In this document: piece by piece, positions 1 through 11,866 of the stretch
Numbering within the stretch: position 1 is the first letter of the stretch
Layout of the letters: each line of letters opens with the position of its first letter
From: Acidithiobacillus sp. YTS05
GTDB lineage: Bacteria > Pseudomonadota > Gammaproteobacteria > Acidithiobacillales > Acidithiobacillaceae
NCBI RefSeq assembly: GCF_024396695.1
Contig: NZ_CP094359.1
Span: 1,488,001-1,552,000, forward strand
Direction: 5' to 3'
Length of the DNA: 64,000 nt
The notes under the pieces: generated by a model
The model's database searches: none
Seen by the model: only the letters and a program-made list of their open reading frames with translations
Told to the model about the DNA's origin: nothing
Made by a program: the position numbers and the translations under genes

Positions 1-298
1 CGGTACCGCGATTGATGGTGACGAACTCTCGAAACGTATTGTCGGAACCGATCTCCAGCCGGGTATCTTCTCCGCGATAGCCAAGATCCTGGGGTGCCGT
101 ACCGATGGAAGCGAAGGGAAAGATCTGGTTACGCGGGCCGATCCGCGTGGACCCTTGCACGAGCGCGTGGGCGTCCACCCGACAGCCTTCGCCGATTTCC
201 ACTTCTGGGCCGATGACCGCAAACGCTCCAATGATACAGCCGTCACCGATCTTTGCAGCAGGGTCGACCGCCGCCCGTGCGTCGATCTGCGCTTTCAT
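1..298 (-). CDS. lpxA: LpxA, UDP-GlcNAc acyltransferase (5' part only)
   Basis: First enzyme of lipid A synthesis, transferring a hydroxyacyl chain from ACP to UDP-GlcNAc in the cytoplasm. Only about 99 N-terminal residues lie in the window; the gene runs off the left edge. The visible part starts [13 protein letters not shown] and shows left-handed beta-helix hexapeptide repeats ([20 protein letters not shown] and onward); the family's catalytic histidine would lie outside. The ATG overlaps the fabZ stop as ATGA, and position after lpxD and fabZ matches the usual order. Identity is secure from repeats plus context; completeness cannot be judged. Confidence 0.93.
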   Translation of the reverse strand, partial: MKAQIDARAAVDPAAKIGDGCIIGAFAVIGPEVEIGEGCRVDAHALVQGSTRIGPRNQIFPFASIGTAPQDLGYRGEDTRLEIGSDNTFREFVTINRGT

Positions 299-741
299 GC
301 CTCACGCTCGCGTAGGGTTGCCATCAGTAATGCCGACGCGACTTCCGTACCGTCTACTGTTGCCACCGTCTCCATCTGCCACAACCCCGATTTGCGTCGA
401 GCGACCTCGGCAGAAAGAATCAGTTGATCACCAGGAGTCACTGGCTTGCGAAAGCGCGCTTTGTCGATGCCAGCGAAGTATACTGCGGCGTTCTCCCCAT
501 ATTTGTCCTCGGAAACGAAGGCCAGAATGGCCGCGGCCTGGGCCAGAGACTCGATGATCAAAACCCCAGGCATCACCGGAAAATCGGGGAAATGGCCCTG
601 AAAATGCGGTTCGTTCATGGTCACGTTCTTGGCCGCGCGCAGACTCTTGCCAATCTCGATCTGCAAAATTCGATCAACGAGGAGAAAGGGATAGCGATGC
701 GGCAATCGACGCAGGATCTGATGAATATCAAAACCTTCCAT
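295..741 (-). CDS. fabZ: FabZ, 3-hydroxyacyl-ACP dehydratase
   Basis: Dehydrates 3-hydroxyacyl-ACP in fatty acid elongation and competes with LpxA/LpxD for hydroxyacyl-ACP. The 148-residue protein is a hot-dog fold enzyme; the active-site pair is H50 (in [15 protein letters not shown]) and E64 (in [11 protein letters not shown]). The ATG at 741 ([10 protein letters not shown]) is chosen over an upstream in-frame start because it gives the usual family length and does not run into lpxD. It lies 8 bp after lpxD and overlaps lpxA by four bases, so the three are translated together. Confidence 0.97.
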   Translation of the reverse strand: MEGFDIHQILRRLPHRYPFLLVDRILQIEIGKSLRAAKNVTMNEPHFQGHFPDFPVMPGVLIIESLAQAAAILAFVSEDKYGENAAVYFAGIDKARFRKPVTPGDQLILSAEVARRKSGLWQMETVATVDGTEVASALLMATLREREA

Positions 742-749
742 GAAGACTC

Positions 750-1796
750 CTAAGTAGAAGAAGAATCGTGCGCTGCCTTGGCCGCACCGCGCAAGCGTCG
801 CAGAATGCCATCGAGACGGTTGAGCTGCGCAATGGTACGTCGCCAAGTCCGCGCATCCTGGGCGGGGATCACCCCAGAATAGACGCCAGCTTGCCGAATG
901 TCATGCGTGATGGCGCTTTGTCCGGCAATCACGGTACCATCGGCAATGTTGAGGTGACCGGCAAAGCCGACCTGGCCGCCGATGCGGCAGCGGCATCCAA
1001 TCCGAGTGCTGCCAGCAATCCCGGTCTGTCCGGCAATCACCGTGTCCGCGCCGATGACGACGTTGTGGCCGATCTGCACCAGATTGTCGATTTTCACTCC
1101 GTCCCCGAGGATCGTGTCAGCCAGGGCACCACGGTCGATACAGGTGTTGGCACCAATCTCTACCCGTGCGCCAAGAATCACCCGTCCGACCTGGGGGATT
1201 TTTTCGTAGCCCGCCTCGGTTTGTGCAAAACCGAAGCCATCAGCCCCGATCACAGCATTACTGTGGATGATGCAATGCTCGGCGATGCGCGACTCGGCAA
1301 GGACCTTGACACCGGGATACAAGTGGCAAGCAGCGCCAATTTCCACCCCAGGCCCGATGACTACCCCACTTTCCAGCCACACCCCAGGACCAATTTTCGC
1401 TCCGGAGCCGATCTGGACAAAATCCTCGACGCGGGCACTGGGGTCCACATCGGCATCTGCGGCGATCCGCGCATCCGGGGAGCGCCAAGGCGTCAACGCT
1501 TTCTCTGGATACAGGAACTGCATTGCCTGCGCAAAACTCGCATAGGGATTTTCACTCCAGATGGCTGCGCCATCGTATTGTTCTGCATGTTCTGGAGAAA
1601 GAATCAGTGCCCCGGCGCGGGTCTGTGCCAGTAGTGGTAGATATTTGCTGTCCTGCAAAAAGCTGAGTTCATCTTCCTGCGCAGAGGACAAGGGCGCCAT
1701 GGCGCGAAATTGCAGGGCTGCATCCCCACGATAGGGCAAGCCAAGGGCCACAGCCAGCTCTTGCAGGGTGTAGACTACCCGCGCCGGGGCACTCAT
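750..1796 (-). CDS. lpxD: LpxD, UDP-3-O-acylglucosamine N-acyltransferase
   Basis: Adds the second (N-linked) hydroxyacyl chain in lipid A synthesis. The 348 residues comprise an N-terminal uridine-binding domain (about 1-105), a left-handed beta-helix of hexapeptide repeats (about 110-310) and a C-terminal helix. The expected catalytic histidine is H244 in NLVQIGHNVVIG. The start ATG overlaps the skp stop as ATGA. Length matches the family. Confidence 0.97.
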   Translation of the reverse strand: MSAPARVVYTLQELAVALGLPYRGDAALQFRAMAPLSSAQEDELSFLQDSKYLPLLAQTRAGALILSPEHAEQYDGAAIWSENPYASFAQAMQFLYPEKALTPWRSPDARIAADADVDPSARVEDFVQIGSGAKIGPGVWLESGVVIGPGVEIGAACHLYPGVKVLAESRIAEHCIIHSNAVIGADGFGFAQTEAGYEKIPQVGRVILGARVEIGANTCIDRGALADTILGDGVKIDNLVQIGHNVVIGADTVIAGQTGIAGSTRIGCRCRIGGQVGFAGHLNIADGTVIAGQSAITHDIRQAGVYSGVIPAQDARTWRRTIAQLNRLDGILRRLRGAAKAAHDSSST

Positions 1797-2326
1797 TTTT
1801 GCCCCCCGGCTTTTGGCTTCTCCATGGCGGCCACCACCTGATGCGTCAGATCGATTGCGCCGCTGACGTAGAGAACCGACTTGTCATTCAAAATCAGTGT
1901 GTAATGGCCTTTTTTGCCAATCTCTGAGACCACCCGAACCAAGCGTGCCTGGATATTTTCGAGGATTTGGTTGCGTTGCAGATTTACCTGATCTTGGGCT
2001 GATTGTCGTAGTTTTTGCAAATCGAGGACCATTCCCTGCAATTGTGCCTCGCGCTTCTGCCGCTCTGTATTATTGAGCTTTGGAAAGTCTTCCTCCAAAC
2101 TCTTCTGCGCGGCAACGATCTGTTGTTGTTTTTGTTCGATCGCCTTTTCCTTCTCGGCAATGAGCGAATTGAGGGCCTTGGCGCCGACCTGCGCCTCCGG
2201 CAACTCGCGCAAAGCCTTGTCCAGATCGACAAAACCGATCTTTGGTGCATCCGCCAGCGCCCAGGGCGCGGCGAGAATACCGCAGCCCAAGACGATACAG
2301 CCGCTCAGCCACCAACGACGGAACAT
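1793..2326 (-). CDS. skp: Skp/OmpH periplasmic chaperone
   Basis: Periplasmic chaperone that holds unfolded outer-membrane proteins on the way to BamA. The 177 residues begin with a signal peptide (basic MFRRWW, hydrophobic core, likely cleavage after APWALA) followed by the family start DAPKIGFVDLDKAL and a long charged coiled coil (about 55-125) that would form the trimer tentacles. The start shares one base with the bamA stop (TGATG), the usual bamA-skp-lpxD arrangement. Confidence 0.93.
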   Translation of the reverse strand: MFRRWWLSGCIVLGCGILAAPWALADAPKIGFVDLDKALRELPEAQVGAKALNSLIAEKEKAIEQKQQQIVAAQKSLEEDFPKLNNTERQKREAQLQGMVLDLQKLRQSAQDQVNLQRNQILENIQARLVRVVSEIGKKGHYTLILNDKSVLYVSGAIDLTHQVVAAMEKPKAGGQK

Positions 2327-4671
2327 CAGAAGGCGTTACCCACAGTAAACTGTAGCGGCTGGGTAAGATCACCCGGCTTCTTATCCAAAGGAATCGCCAC
2401 GGACAGACGCAACGGTCCGAGCGGGCTGATCCAGAGTAGCCCGATGCCCGCCGTGGTGCGCATCTCGCCAAGACTTGGAAAATAGCTGTTTGAATAAGCG
2501 TAATTCGTGGTACTTCCATCGTTCACTGCGTTTACACCATATACCCAACCACTGGCGACGAAGGCGTTCAGACGAAAATTCTTGTTGTCTTCCAGACCCG
2601 GCAGCGGAAAATACAGATTGGCGTCGAGGAGAAGTTCGCGGGTACCGCCCACTGGGTAGCCATCGATCTGCGGGCCCACGGCGTAGGTCTGATACCCTGG
2701 AAGCGTCAAAGGACCGCCAAGATAGAAATTATTGAAGAACGGTACTGGCTTGCCGGAAAAACTGTTGATGAAGCCGTAGCGCATCCCCAGGCCACCGCTC
2801 AGCCAAGAGGTAAAGGGATGGTAATAGTTGGCCTTCACTTCGGCCTTGTACCAGCGGAGGTTCCCCGGCGGTACCGCTGCCTTCAGATCGAGGCTAGTGT
2901 ACAAACCCTTGGTGGGGAAAATTGGCGAGTTGGTGGTGTTGTACTCCAATTGATTGCCCAAGGTAAAAGAATTCGTCGAATTTCCATAATTGTCTATATA
3001 ATTCTGATACAGAGGGATCGGATTGCTGGTATCCAGCGTGATATTGGTATGCGTAAAACCCAAAGACATATAGTCATAGACGTACTCCAGCACCGGGATT
3101 CCCAGGGTGACGGCACCGCCCAGATCCACTTCTTGGTAGGGCGCCACTGCCAGCGTGGAGAGATTGGTATCGTTGCGGAATACGTTAAAGCCTAAACTGA
3201 TGCCATCCGGAGTAAAATACGGATTGGTATAGGACAGATTGAACGCGCTGCCGAGGCCGCCGACGTTAGCCGAAAAAGACAGGGCATTACCGGTACCCAT
3301 AAAGTTTTTCTGGGTGATGGACCCGTTGAAGAGGAATCCTTGGGCATTGGAGTAGCCTACCCCCACACTGAAAGAACCCGTTGGCCGCTCATCCACGGCA
3401 ACATCCAGATCCAGCTGGTCCGGATGTCCAGGCACCGGCACAGTCTTGGTGGTAACATTTTGGTAGAATCCGGTCTGTTCCAGACGCAATTTGGAACGAT
3501 CGATCAGACTGCGATTGTAGAGCGAACCTTCCATCTGTCGGAACTGCCGCCGCACCACATAATCCATGCTACGATTGTTGTTACTGATGTCGATGCGCCG
3601 GATATAGACCCGGTGCCCGGGATCCACCTGGAAATTCAGGGCCACTTCGTGGGTCTTTGGATCGACGGTAGGCACTGGTGTGGTGTTGGCAAAGGCGTAA
3701 CCATAATTACCCAGTTCATCGGCAATGGCTTTGTTGGTTGCCAAAATATTTGCCTTGGAAAAACGTTCACCGGGATGAATTTCTATCAGTTTTTCCAGCT
3801 TGCTACGCGGCAGAATGAGATCACCCGTCAGATCTACCTTGCTAATATGGTAAACGTCACCTTCGTGAACATTGACCGTAAGATAGACGAAGCGACGGTT
3901 CGGCGTAATCTGCACCTGCGACGATTCGATGGCAAAATTCAGATATCCATGGTCGAGATAAAAATTGTTCAGTTTTTCCAGACTCTTGGAAAATTTCTCC
4001 TGCGAGTATCGGTCGTTCTTGCTGAAAAAGGAGAAGGCATCCGGCGCACCGATGGAGAAGAGGCCGCGCAAACGATTTTCGCTGAAGGCATGGTTGCCAA
4101 TGATGTTGACCTGCTTGATGGTCGCCTGCTGCCCCTGCTCGACATCGATCTGGATCGCCACGCGATTGCGCGGCAGGGTCTCTACGTGCGGCGTGATTTT
4201 CGCATCGTAATATCCCATCCCCTCGTACTGTTGTTGCAGTCCCTGGACCACCTGATCGAGGGTTGCCTGGTTGAAGATATGCCGCACTTCGAGCCCGATT
4301 CCTTTCAGTGTGGACTCCACTTCATCCTTGGAAAAGGCCTTGATCCCTTTGGTCTCGATGCTGGCGATGATGGGACGTTCCTTGACCACGACGACCAAAT
4401 CATCGCCGGAACGCGCAATACTGACATCCCGAAAGAAACCGGTAGAGTAGAGGTCCTGCACCGCCTTTTGTGCCAGGGCATCGTCAACCGATTCGCCGAT
4501 GTGGATTGGCAGGTAGTTATACACCGTCCCCGGCGTAATATGTTGTAATCCTTGGATCTCGATATTGTGCACGGTAAATGGGGTAAACGCCCAGGCGGGG
4601 ACGAAGGCGGAGGCACAGAACACCGCTGCGGACAGGGTCAAGGCCCGGGTAGTTCGGGGTGAAAGGCGCAT
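2326..4671 (-). CDS. bamA: BamA, outer-membrane protein assembly factor
   Basis: Central pore of the BAM complex that inserts beta-barrel proteins into the outer membrane. The 781-residue product has a signal peptide (MRLSPRTTRALTLS to about VPAWA), five POTRA repeats (about 30-430, the first opening FTVHNIEIQGLQHI) and a C-terminal barrel ending in phenylalanine (FTVGNAF), as expected of outer-membrane barrels. The ATG at 4671 is chosen because it places the signal peptide at the N-terminus; upstream in-frame codons would bury it and overlap rseP. Five bases separate it from rseP. Confidence 0.97.
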   Translation of the reverse strand: MRLSPRTTRALTLSAAVFCASAFVPAWAFTPFTVHNIEIQGLQHITPGTVYNYLPIHIGESVDDALAQKAVQDLYSTGFFRDVSIARSGDDLVVVVKERPIIASIETKGIKAFSKDEVESTLKGIGLEVRHIFNQATLDQVVQGLQQQYEGMGYYDAKITPHVETLPRNRVAIQIDVEQGQQATIKQVNIIGNHAFSENRLRGLFSIGAPDAFSFFSKNDRYSQEKFSKSLEKLNNFYLDHGYLNFAIESSQVQITPNRRFVYLTVNVHEGDVYHISKVDLTGDLILPRSKLEKLIEIHPGERFSKANILATNKAIADELGNYGYAFANTTPVPTVDPKTHEVALNFQVDPGHRVYIRRIDISNNNRSMDYVVRRQFRQMEGSLYNRSLIDRSKLRLEQTGFYQNVTTKTVPVPGHPDQLDLDVAVDERPTGSFSVGVGYSNAQGFLFNGSITQKNFMGTGNALSFSANVGGLGSAFNLSYTNPYFTPDGISLGFNVFRNDTNLSTLAVAPYQEVDLGGAVTLGIPVLEYVYDYMSLGFTHTNITLDTSNPIPLYQNYIDNYGNSTNSFTLGNQLEYNTTNSPIFPTKGLYTSLDLKAAVPPGNLRWYKAEVKANYYHPFTSWLSGGLGMRYGFINSFSGKPVPFFNNFYLGGPLTLPGYQTYAVGPQIDGYPVGGTRELLLDANLYFPLPGLEDNKNFRLNAFVASGWVYGVNAVNDGSTTNYAYSNSYFPSLGEMRTTAGIGLLWISPLGPLRLSVAIPLDKKPGDLTQPLQFTVGNAF

Positions 4672-4676
4672 TTTCT

Positions 4677-6035
4677 TCACGGTTTCAACATTCTCACTAT
4701 GTCGTTGTACAGGGCGAGGAATAGAAGCATCAGGATCAGCACTATACCGATCATCTGTGCTTTTTGCATCCATTCGGGAGGCAGGGGGCGACCCCGCAGG
4801 AGTTCGGCAACGGCAAAGACGACATGGCCACCGTCAAAGATGGGCAACGGAAAAAGATTGATGACCCCGAGACTGACACTTAGCAAGGCAAGGAAACTCA
4901 GATATGGGGTGAAGCCCGCGGCGAAGGTCTGCCCGGCAACCTCGGCAATTCCGATCGGTCCACTGATGTTGTTCGTTGACACGGCACCCTGAATCATTCG
5001 CCAGATCATCTCCATAGACAGGCTGGTGACCGTCCAGGTCTGCCGTGCCCCATACGCCATGGCGGCAAGCGGATCACGACGGTGCTGTACGATGAGTGAT
5101 TTTGGCAAAGCTGCCAAAGTGATGCCCAGATAACCCTCCGTCTTGCCCCGAGCAAGCACAGTCTGCAGGGAGACCTCGCCGCCATGCACTTGTCCCTCTG
5201 GATCCTGCCATTCGATCCGCACTGCTTTGGCGGGTTCCGCCTCGATTCTTTGCGCCACTTCCTGCCAGCTGAATGTCTTGTGCCCAGCCACCGCAGTGAT
5301 TTTGTCGCCCGCGCGCAGACCGAGACGAGCAGCCGGGCTATGGGGCATGACCGACCCCACCACTGGAGGTAAATAGGGACCCAGCCCTAGCACCTCCGTG
5401 AGAAATCCGCTACCCACACTGTCTGCCGGCAGTTTTTGCAGGGGTAGCTCGACCTGCCCAGCGCGCCCAGAAGCATCCCGCAGCATGATTTGCGCTGGCT
5501 GCTGGTTGACCGCAGCGGTCAGCAGATGCTGACGAAAATCTTGCCAATCATGGATCTGCGCGCCATTGATCTGGACAATACGATCACCGATCTGCAGGCG
5601 GCTGTGTTGCGCGACAAAGCCATGGGGATCAATACTCCCGATAATTGGCGCAATACCCGGAATGCCGATCGTGCCGACCAGCGCATACAGCAGAATGGCA
5701 AGTAAAAAATTGGCCCCTGGTCCCGCTACGGCAATCAGTATCCGCTTTCCGGGTGCGAGGGTATTGAAGGCTCGCCCCCGGTCTGCCGGCGGCAGCGTTT
5801 CCTCGGGATTTTCTTCGAGCATCTTCACATAACCGCCGAAGGGAATGGCCGCCAAGCGAAATTCTGTCGCGTCCTTGCCGAAGCTACGTTGCCAGATTGC
5901 CGGTCCAAAGCCGACGCTGAAGCGTAAGATGCGTACACCGAGGGAGCGGGCAACGAAAAAGTGCCCGGCCTCGTGAAAGGTCACCAGGATACTGATGGCA
6001 ATGATGAAGGCCAGCAGGGTTGTCAAAATACCCAA
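4677..6035 (-). CDS. rseP: RseP, site-2 intramembrane metalloprotease
   Basis: Inner-membrane zinc protease that cleaves anti-sigma-E and other transmembrane substrates. I choose a TTG start at 6035: it gives 452 residues, puts the zinc motif HEAGH at residues 21-25 as in the E. coli protein, and has GAGG about 11 bases upstream. A GTG at 6059 is possible but would overlap dxr. Two PDZ domains span about 110-290; the C-terminal membrane motif NLFPLPIFDGG supplies the third zinc ligand. Sits between dxr and bamA in the conserved envelope operon. Confidence 0.94.
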   Translation of the reverse strand: MGILTTLLAFIIAISILVTFHEAGHFFVARSLGVRILRFSVGFGPAIWQRSFGKDATEFRLAAIPFGGYVKMLEENPEETLPPADRGRAFNTLAPGKRILIAVAGPGANFLLAILLYALVGTIGIPGIAPIIGSIDPHGFVAQHSRLQIGDRIVQINGAQIHDWQDFRQHLLTAAVNQQPAQIMLRDASGRAGQVELPLQKLPADSVGSGFLTEVLGLGPYLPPVVGSVMPHSPAARLGLRAGDKITAVAGHKTFSWQEVAQRIEAEPAKAVRIEWQDPEGQVHGGEVSLQTVLARGKTEGYLGITLAALPKSLIVQHRRDPLAAMAYGARQTWTVTSLSMEMIWRMIQGAVSTNNISGPIGIAEVAGQTFAAGFTPYLSFLALLSVSLGVINLFPLPIFDGGHVVFAVAELLRGRPLPPEWMQKAQMIGIVLILMLLFLALYNDIVRMLKP

Positions 6036-6048
6036 GAACGATTCCGCC

Positions 6049-7212
6049 TCAGGCCGCACCCGCCAAAGAAATGGCTTGCCGTGCCTGCACCCGCGCCTCC
6101 GCATCAATGGCCATGACGGCATCTAGATCCGCAGGTGTGGCTGGTTGATAGGCTTCCAGTGTTGCCGCGACAACCCGCGCAATCCCGGGGAAGGAGAGCT
6201 CCCCATCGAGGAAGGCCTGCACGGCGATCTCGTTTGCGGCATTGAGTACTGCGGTGCTGGCCGATCCCCCGGCAATGGCCTGAAATGCAAGAGCCAGGCA
6301 GGGAAAGCGCTGCAGGTCTGGTTCCTCAAACTGCAGAGCCGGTCCACGCGCCAGATCCAGGGAGGAGACACCGCTCGCGATACGCTCGGGATAGGCCAAG
6401 GCATGGGCAATCGGCGTACGCATATCCGGGTTCCCCAATTGCGCCAGCACCGAGCCATCGAGATATTCGACCATGGAGTGAATGATGCTCTGCGGATGAA
6501 TGAGCACGCTGATCCGATCCACTTGCAGATCAAAAAGCCAGCGCGCCTCGATGACTTCCAGGCCCTTGTTCATCATGGTCGCCGAGTCTACGGAGATTTT
6601 GCGTCCCATGACCCAGTTGGGATGGGCGCAGGCCTGATCTGGCGTGACGCGTTGCAGTTCAGCCAAAGGTGTTTGTCGAAACGGACCACCGGAGGCGGTA
6701 AGAATGATGCGACGCACTCCGCGCTCGTCCCCAAAGCATTGGAAAATGGCGTTGTGCTCACTGTCGATGGGGAGCAGCGTAACCTGATGGCGGCGGACTT
6801 CCGCCATGAACAGTTCGCCCGCCATAACCAGACATTCCTTGTTGGCGAGGTAGACCTTCTTGCCCGCGCGCACCGCCGCAAGGGTTGGGAGCAAACCGGC
6901 AGCACCCACGATGGCTGCCATGACCTCGTCGACGCCGGGATAGGTGACGGCTTCCTGCAGGGCCTCTTCTCCGCCTGTTACCTCGATGCCAGGTTGGTCG
7001 GCCAGCGCTTCCCGAAGACGGCGGGCGGCGGCGGCATCGCGCATGACGGCCAGTTTTGGCTGATATTGGCGGCACAGCGCGGCCATTTCCTCGACTCGCC
7101 GGTTTGCGGTCAGCACCAATACATGGAAGCGCTCCGGGTGCCGGGCCAGTACATCGAGGGTGCTCTTGCCAATGGAACCGGTCGCGCCGAGGATACAAAT
7201 TCCGCGAGTCAT
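6049..7212 (-). CDS. dxr: Dxr, 1-deoxy-D-xylulose-5-phosphate reductoisomerase
   Basis: Converts DXP to 2-C-methyl-D-erythritol 4-phosphate with NADPH, the committed step of the MEP isoprenoid pathway. 387 residues: N-terminal Rossmann domain with GATGSIG at 9-15, central metal and substrate region ([13 protein letters not shown] with the metal-binding D/E residues, and SASGGPFR-like TASGGPFR), and a C-terminal helical domain. ATG overlaps the cdsA stop (ATGA). The neighbours uppS and cdsA use or share the lipid-precursor pathway. Confidence 0.97.
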   Translation of the reverse strand: MTRGICILGATGSIGKSTLDVLARHPERFHVLVLTANRRVEEMAALCRQYQPKLAVMRDAAAARRLREALADQPGIEVTGGEEALQEAVTYPGVDEVMAAIVGAAGLLPTLAAVRAGKKVYLANKECLVMAGELFMAEVRRHQVTLLPIDSEHNAIFQCFGDERGVRRIILTASGGPFRQTPLAELQRVTPDQACAHPNWVMGRKISVDSATMMNKGLEVIEARWLFDLQVDRISVLIHPQSIIHSMVEYLDGSVLAQLGNPDMRTPIAHALAYPERIASGVSSLDLARGPALQFEEPDLQRFPCLALAFQAIAGGSASTAVLNAANEIAVQAFLDGELSFPGIARVVAATLEAYQPATPADLDAVMAIDAEARVQARQAISLAGAA

Positions 7213-8009
7213 ACTTTCCCCCAGTAAATCAGTATGCTGACAAATACTGGCAGCCCGGCCGTCATCGCATCGATGCGATCGAGGATGCCCCCATGGCCAG
7301 GCAAGAGCTGACCGCTATCCTTTTTTCCGGCGGCGCGCTTGAGCAGGCTCTCAAAAAGATCTCCCAACACCGCAAATATGGCTACCACGAGGCCCAGTCC
7401 GGCCCCCGACACCAGGTCCAGTGGCCGCCAAGACCAAAGCCACCCTGCCCCCAGTGTGCCCACAAGCGCAGCGCCGAGCAAGCCACCCCAGAGTCCGGCC
7501 CAGGTCTTGCCCGGACTGAGCCGGGGGACGAGACGCGTTTTACCGAAGCGCTTTCCGGCAAGCATCGCCAGCACATCGGTCATGACGACGATGGCAAGGC
7601 CCCAGAGTAACAGGATGGGGTGCCGAGCCTGCAAATACACAGCCAGCCAGAACGCCGGCAAAAGCACTGGCAGTGCCGCCCAACGCAACCAGCGGGACGC
7701 AAAGATCTCGCGCCGCACCACCCTTGCCAGCAACGCCGCCGCCAAGAACCAGAAGGCAACTCCCAGTAGTGCCACTACGGCCGGCCAATTGCCGTGCATC
7801 GGCCAGAACACTCCGGCTGCCAGCAGGAAAAGAGCGGCACACGCCGCCCAGAAGCCGGGCCAGCGCAGGGCGGTCAGCTGCGCCCATTCCCGAGCCGCGA
7901 GTCCCAGAAAGAGGCTCAATATGGAGAGAAAAAGCCAGCGATTTCCGTACAGGAGCAGCGGAACGAAGAATGTCAGCAGGACGAACGCGGTGATCAGTCG
8001 CTGGCGCAA
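7209..8009 (-). CDS. cdsA: CdsA, phosphatidate cytidylyltransferase
   Basis: Integral inner-membrane enzyme making CDP-diacylglycerol from CTP and phosphatidic acid for phospholipid synthesis. 266 residues with about seven or eight hydrophobic segments and the family signature near the C-terminus ([17 protein letters not shown] followed by [13 protein letters not shown]). The start is TTG ([12 protein letters not shown]), supported by AGGA a few bases upstream; the gene overlaps uppS by 16 bases. Confidence 0.95.
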   Translation of the reverse strand: MRQRLITAFVLLTFFVPLLLYGNRWLFLSILSLFLGLAAREWAQLTALRWPGFWAACAALFLLAAGVFWPMHGNWPAVVALLGVAFWFLAAALLARVVRREIFASRWLRWAALPVLLPAFWLAVYLQARHPILLLWGLAIVVMTDVLAMLAGKRFGKTRLVPRLSPGKTWAGLWGGLLGAALVGTLGAGWLWSWRPLDLVSGAGLGLVVAIFAVLGDLFESLLKRAAGKKDSGQLLPGHGGILDRIDAMTAGLPVFVSILIYWGKV

Positions 8010-8758
8010 GCATCTTCCTGAACTTGATCGCCGGTGCGGCCAAAGCGTCGCTGGCGTTGGGCAAAAGATTTGAGCGCAAGATCCAGGGCATTGCCGTCAA
8101 AGTCCGGCCACAGTGTCTCGGTAAAATAGAATTCGGTGTAAGCCAACTGCCAGACGAGGAAATTGCTGATGCGTTCTTCGCCTCCAGTACGAATGAGCAG
8201 ATCCGGCTCCGGACTGTCTGCCAGACACAGCTCAGCGGCGATGTCTTCTTCACTGAGGGCGTCCAGGCTACGCCCGGCCTGCAGACATTTGGCGGCTGCT
8301 CGTTTGCTGGCCCGAGCGATGTCCCAGCGACCGCCATAATTTACCGCAAGGTTTAGGGTCAAACGGCGATTTCCGGCGGTAAGACTCTCCGCATCCCGAA
8401 TCAGGGTTTGCAGGTCTGCAGCCAGATGGCTCTGATCACCAATGATGCGCAGACGCACGCCATTGTCATGCAACTTCTTTGCCTCTCGCCGCAACATCAA
8501 GCGAAAGAGATTCATCAGCAGGCGCACCTCAAGGGGCGGCCGTCGCCAGTTTTCCGTGCTGAAGGCAAAGAGGGTGAGATGCGCGATCTGCGCATCGACG
8601 CAGCGTTGCACCATCTCGCGCACGATTTCCGCGCCACGCCGGTGTCCGGCAACACGCGGGAGGTGCCGGCGGTAGGCCCAGCGGCCATTGCCATCCATGA
8701 TGATGGCAATATGCTGTGGCCGTTGCTTGGCCAGTTTCTCGACGTGGCTCAAGGACAA
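7994..8758 (-). CDS. uppS: UppS, undecaprenyl diphosphate synthase
   Basis: Cis-prenyltransferase condensing isopentenyl diphosphate with farnesyl diphosphate to C55-PP, the lipid carrier for peptidoglycan and O-antigen. 254 residues; the essential aspartate is D22 in HIAIIMDGNGRWA, and the C-terminal signature RTGGEERISNFLVWQ is present. Start is TTG at 8758 with GGAGG eight bases upstream inside the end of frr. Followed directly by cdsA. Confidence 0.96.
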   Translation of the reverse strand: MSLSHVEKLAKQRPQHIAIIMDGNGRWAYRRHLPRVAGHRRGAEIVREMVQRCVDAQIAHLTLFAFSTENWRRPPLEVRLLMNLFRLMLRREAKKLHDNGVRLRIIGDQSHLAADLQTLIRDAESLTAGNRRLTLNLAVNYGGRWDIARASKRAAAKCLQAGRSLDALSEEDIAAELCLADSPEPDLLIRTGGEERISNFLVWQLAYTEFYFTETLWPDFDGNALDLALKSFAQRQRRFGRTGDQVQEDACASD

Positions 8759-8761
8759 GAC

Positions 8762-10916
<2,155 letters not shown>

Positions 10917-10947
10917 CTCTTACCCCTTAATTCTGCAAAGAAAAAGA

Positions 10948-11703
10948 TCAGTCGGCAGTAATCTCGATGATATCTTCATCGACTTCGACAAATTCGTCGA
11001 GCAGATCACTCTCCACCCCTTGGCGTCCGGCCAAAATGGCATCGGCAGCCAGACTGGCATACAGGCGGATGGCGCGACCGGCGTCGTCATTGCCAGGGAT
11101 GGGATAATCGATCAGATCCGGATTACAGTTGCTGTCCACCACGCCGATCACTGGCACCCCCAGCTTCTTAGCTTCGGCAACGGCAATATTCTCGTGGCCG
11201 ACATCGATGACAAAGATTGCATCCGGCACGCCGGTCATGTCCTTGATACCACCCAGACTACGCTCCAGCTTTTCCAATTCACGCTGCAGGTCGAGGGCTT
11301 CTTTTTTGGTGAGCTTTTCAATGGTGCCATCACTGCGCATCTGCTCAAGTTCTTCCATGCGCCGCAGGGACTGACGAATGGTCTTGAAATTGGTAAGGGT
11401 GCCCCCGAGCCAACGTTGATTGACATAGAAGGCGCCACAGCGTTTCGCCTCTTCGGCGATCACGTCGCGGGCCTGGCGCTTGGTACCCACGAACAGTACC
11501 CGACCGTGCTTACGCGACAACTGCTCGAGAAAGTTCAGAGCGGTGCGCAGCATCGGCAGGGTGTGTTCGAGGTTGATGATATGGATTCGGTTGCGCTCGC
11601 CAAAGATGAACGGCGCCATCTTGGGATGCCAATAACGGGACTGATGCCCAAAATGAACACCCGCTTCGAGAAGAGCGCGCATGCTTACGGAAGGACTGGT
11701 CAT
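10948..11703 (-). CDS. rpsB: RpsB, 30S ribosomal protein S2
   Basis: Small-subunit protein S2, 251 residues. The ATG at 11703 ([20 protein letters not shown]) is preceded by GGAG at good spacing; a second ATG seven codons in gives the commoner family start, so the exact N-terminus is uncertain. Family motifs [12 protein letters not shown] and FVGTKRQA are present. Heads the rpsB-tsf-pyrH-frr group; leader and promoter lie in the 163 bp upstream. Confidence 0.96.
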   Translation of the reverse strand: MTSPSVSMRALLEAGVHFGHQSRYWHPKMAPFIFGERNRIHIINLEHTLPMLRTALNFLEQLSRKHGRVLFVGTKRQARDVIAEEAKRCGAFYVNQRWLGGTLTNFKTIRQSLRRMEELEQMRSDGTIEKLTKKEALDLQRELEKLERSLGGIKDMTGVPDAIFVIDVGHENIAVAEAKKLGVPVIGVVDSNCNPDLIDYPIPGNDDAGRAIRLYASLAADAILAGRQGVESDLLDEFVEVDEDIIEITAD

Positions 11704-11821
11704 GAAAAACTCCTGAGACTTGGGTTGATAGCCGCCACCGACCCCCTGTCTGCCATCCCTGAGGACACCCGGCAGCAGGTGCGGATCGATGTGTGAATTG
11801 GCCCCTGCGGGCCTGCGGCGG
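11704..11821 (-). promoter_or_regulatory. rpsB mRNA leader, possible S2 autoregulation region
   Basis: About 118 bases between the predicted rpsB promoter and the ATG. It opens GC-rich after the -10 box, contains a palindrome GGCCCGCAGGGGCC (11800-11813), and ends with the rpsB ribosome binding site. Long structured leaders bound by S2 are known in Gammaproteobacteria; whether this one works so is inference. Confidence 0.4.
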
Positions 11822-11850
11822 TTTATATCAAAAAAGCCGCGGCGCGGCAA
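11822..11850 (-). promoter_or_regulatory. Predicted sigma-70 promoter for rpsB-tsf
   Basis: TTGCCG (11850-11845) and TATAAA (11827-11822) on the minus strand, separated by 17 bases, with a GC-rich discriminator downstream as in stringently controlled ribosomal promoters. It overlaps the terminator-like hairpin after the dedA gene. Confidence 0.6.
11830..11848 (-). terminator. Short intrinsic terminator after the DedA gene
   Basis: The minus strand reads GCCGCGCCGCGGC followed by six T residues: a 4-bp GC stem with a 5-base loop, or longer with a tighter loop. It starts about 19 bp after the DedA stop codon. The stem is small and it coincides with the rpsB promoter spacer, so some read-through into rpsB is likely. 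Confidence 0.45.
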
Positions 11851-11866
11851 TGTGCTCTCTTCTTCT

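Noticed and set aside
3340..4548. Long plus-strand open frame within bamA
   Set aside because: Antisense shadow of bamA with no recognisable motif or ribosome binding site.
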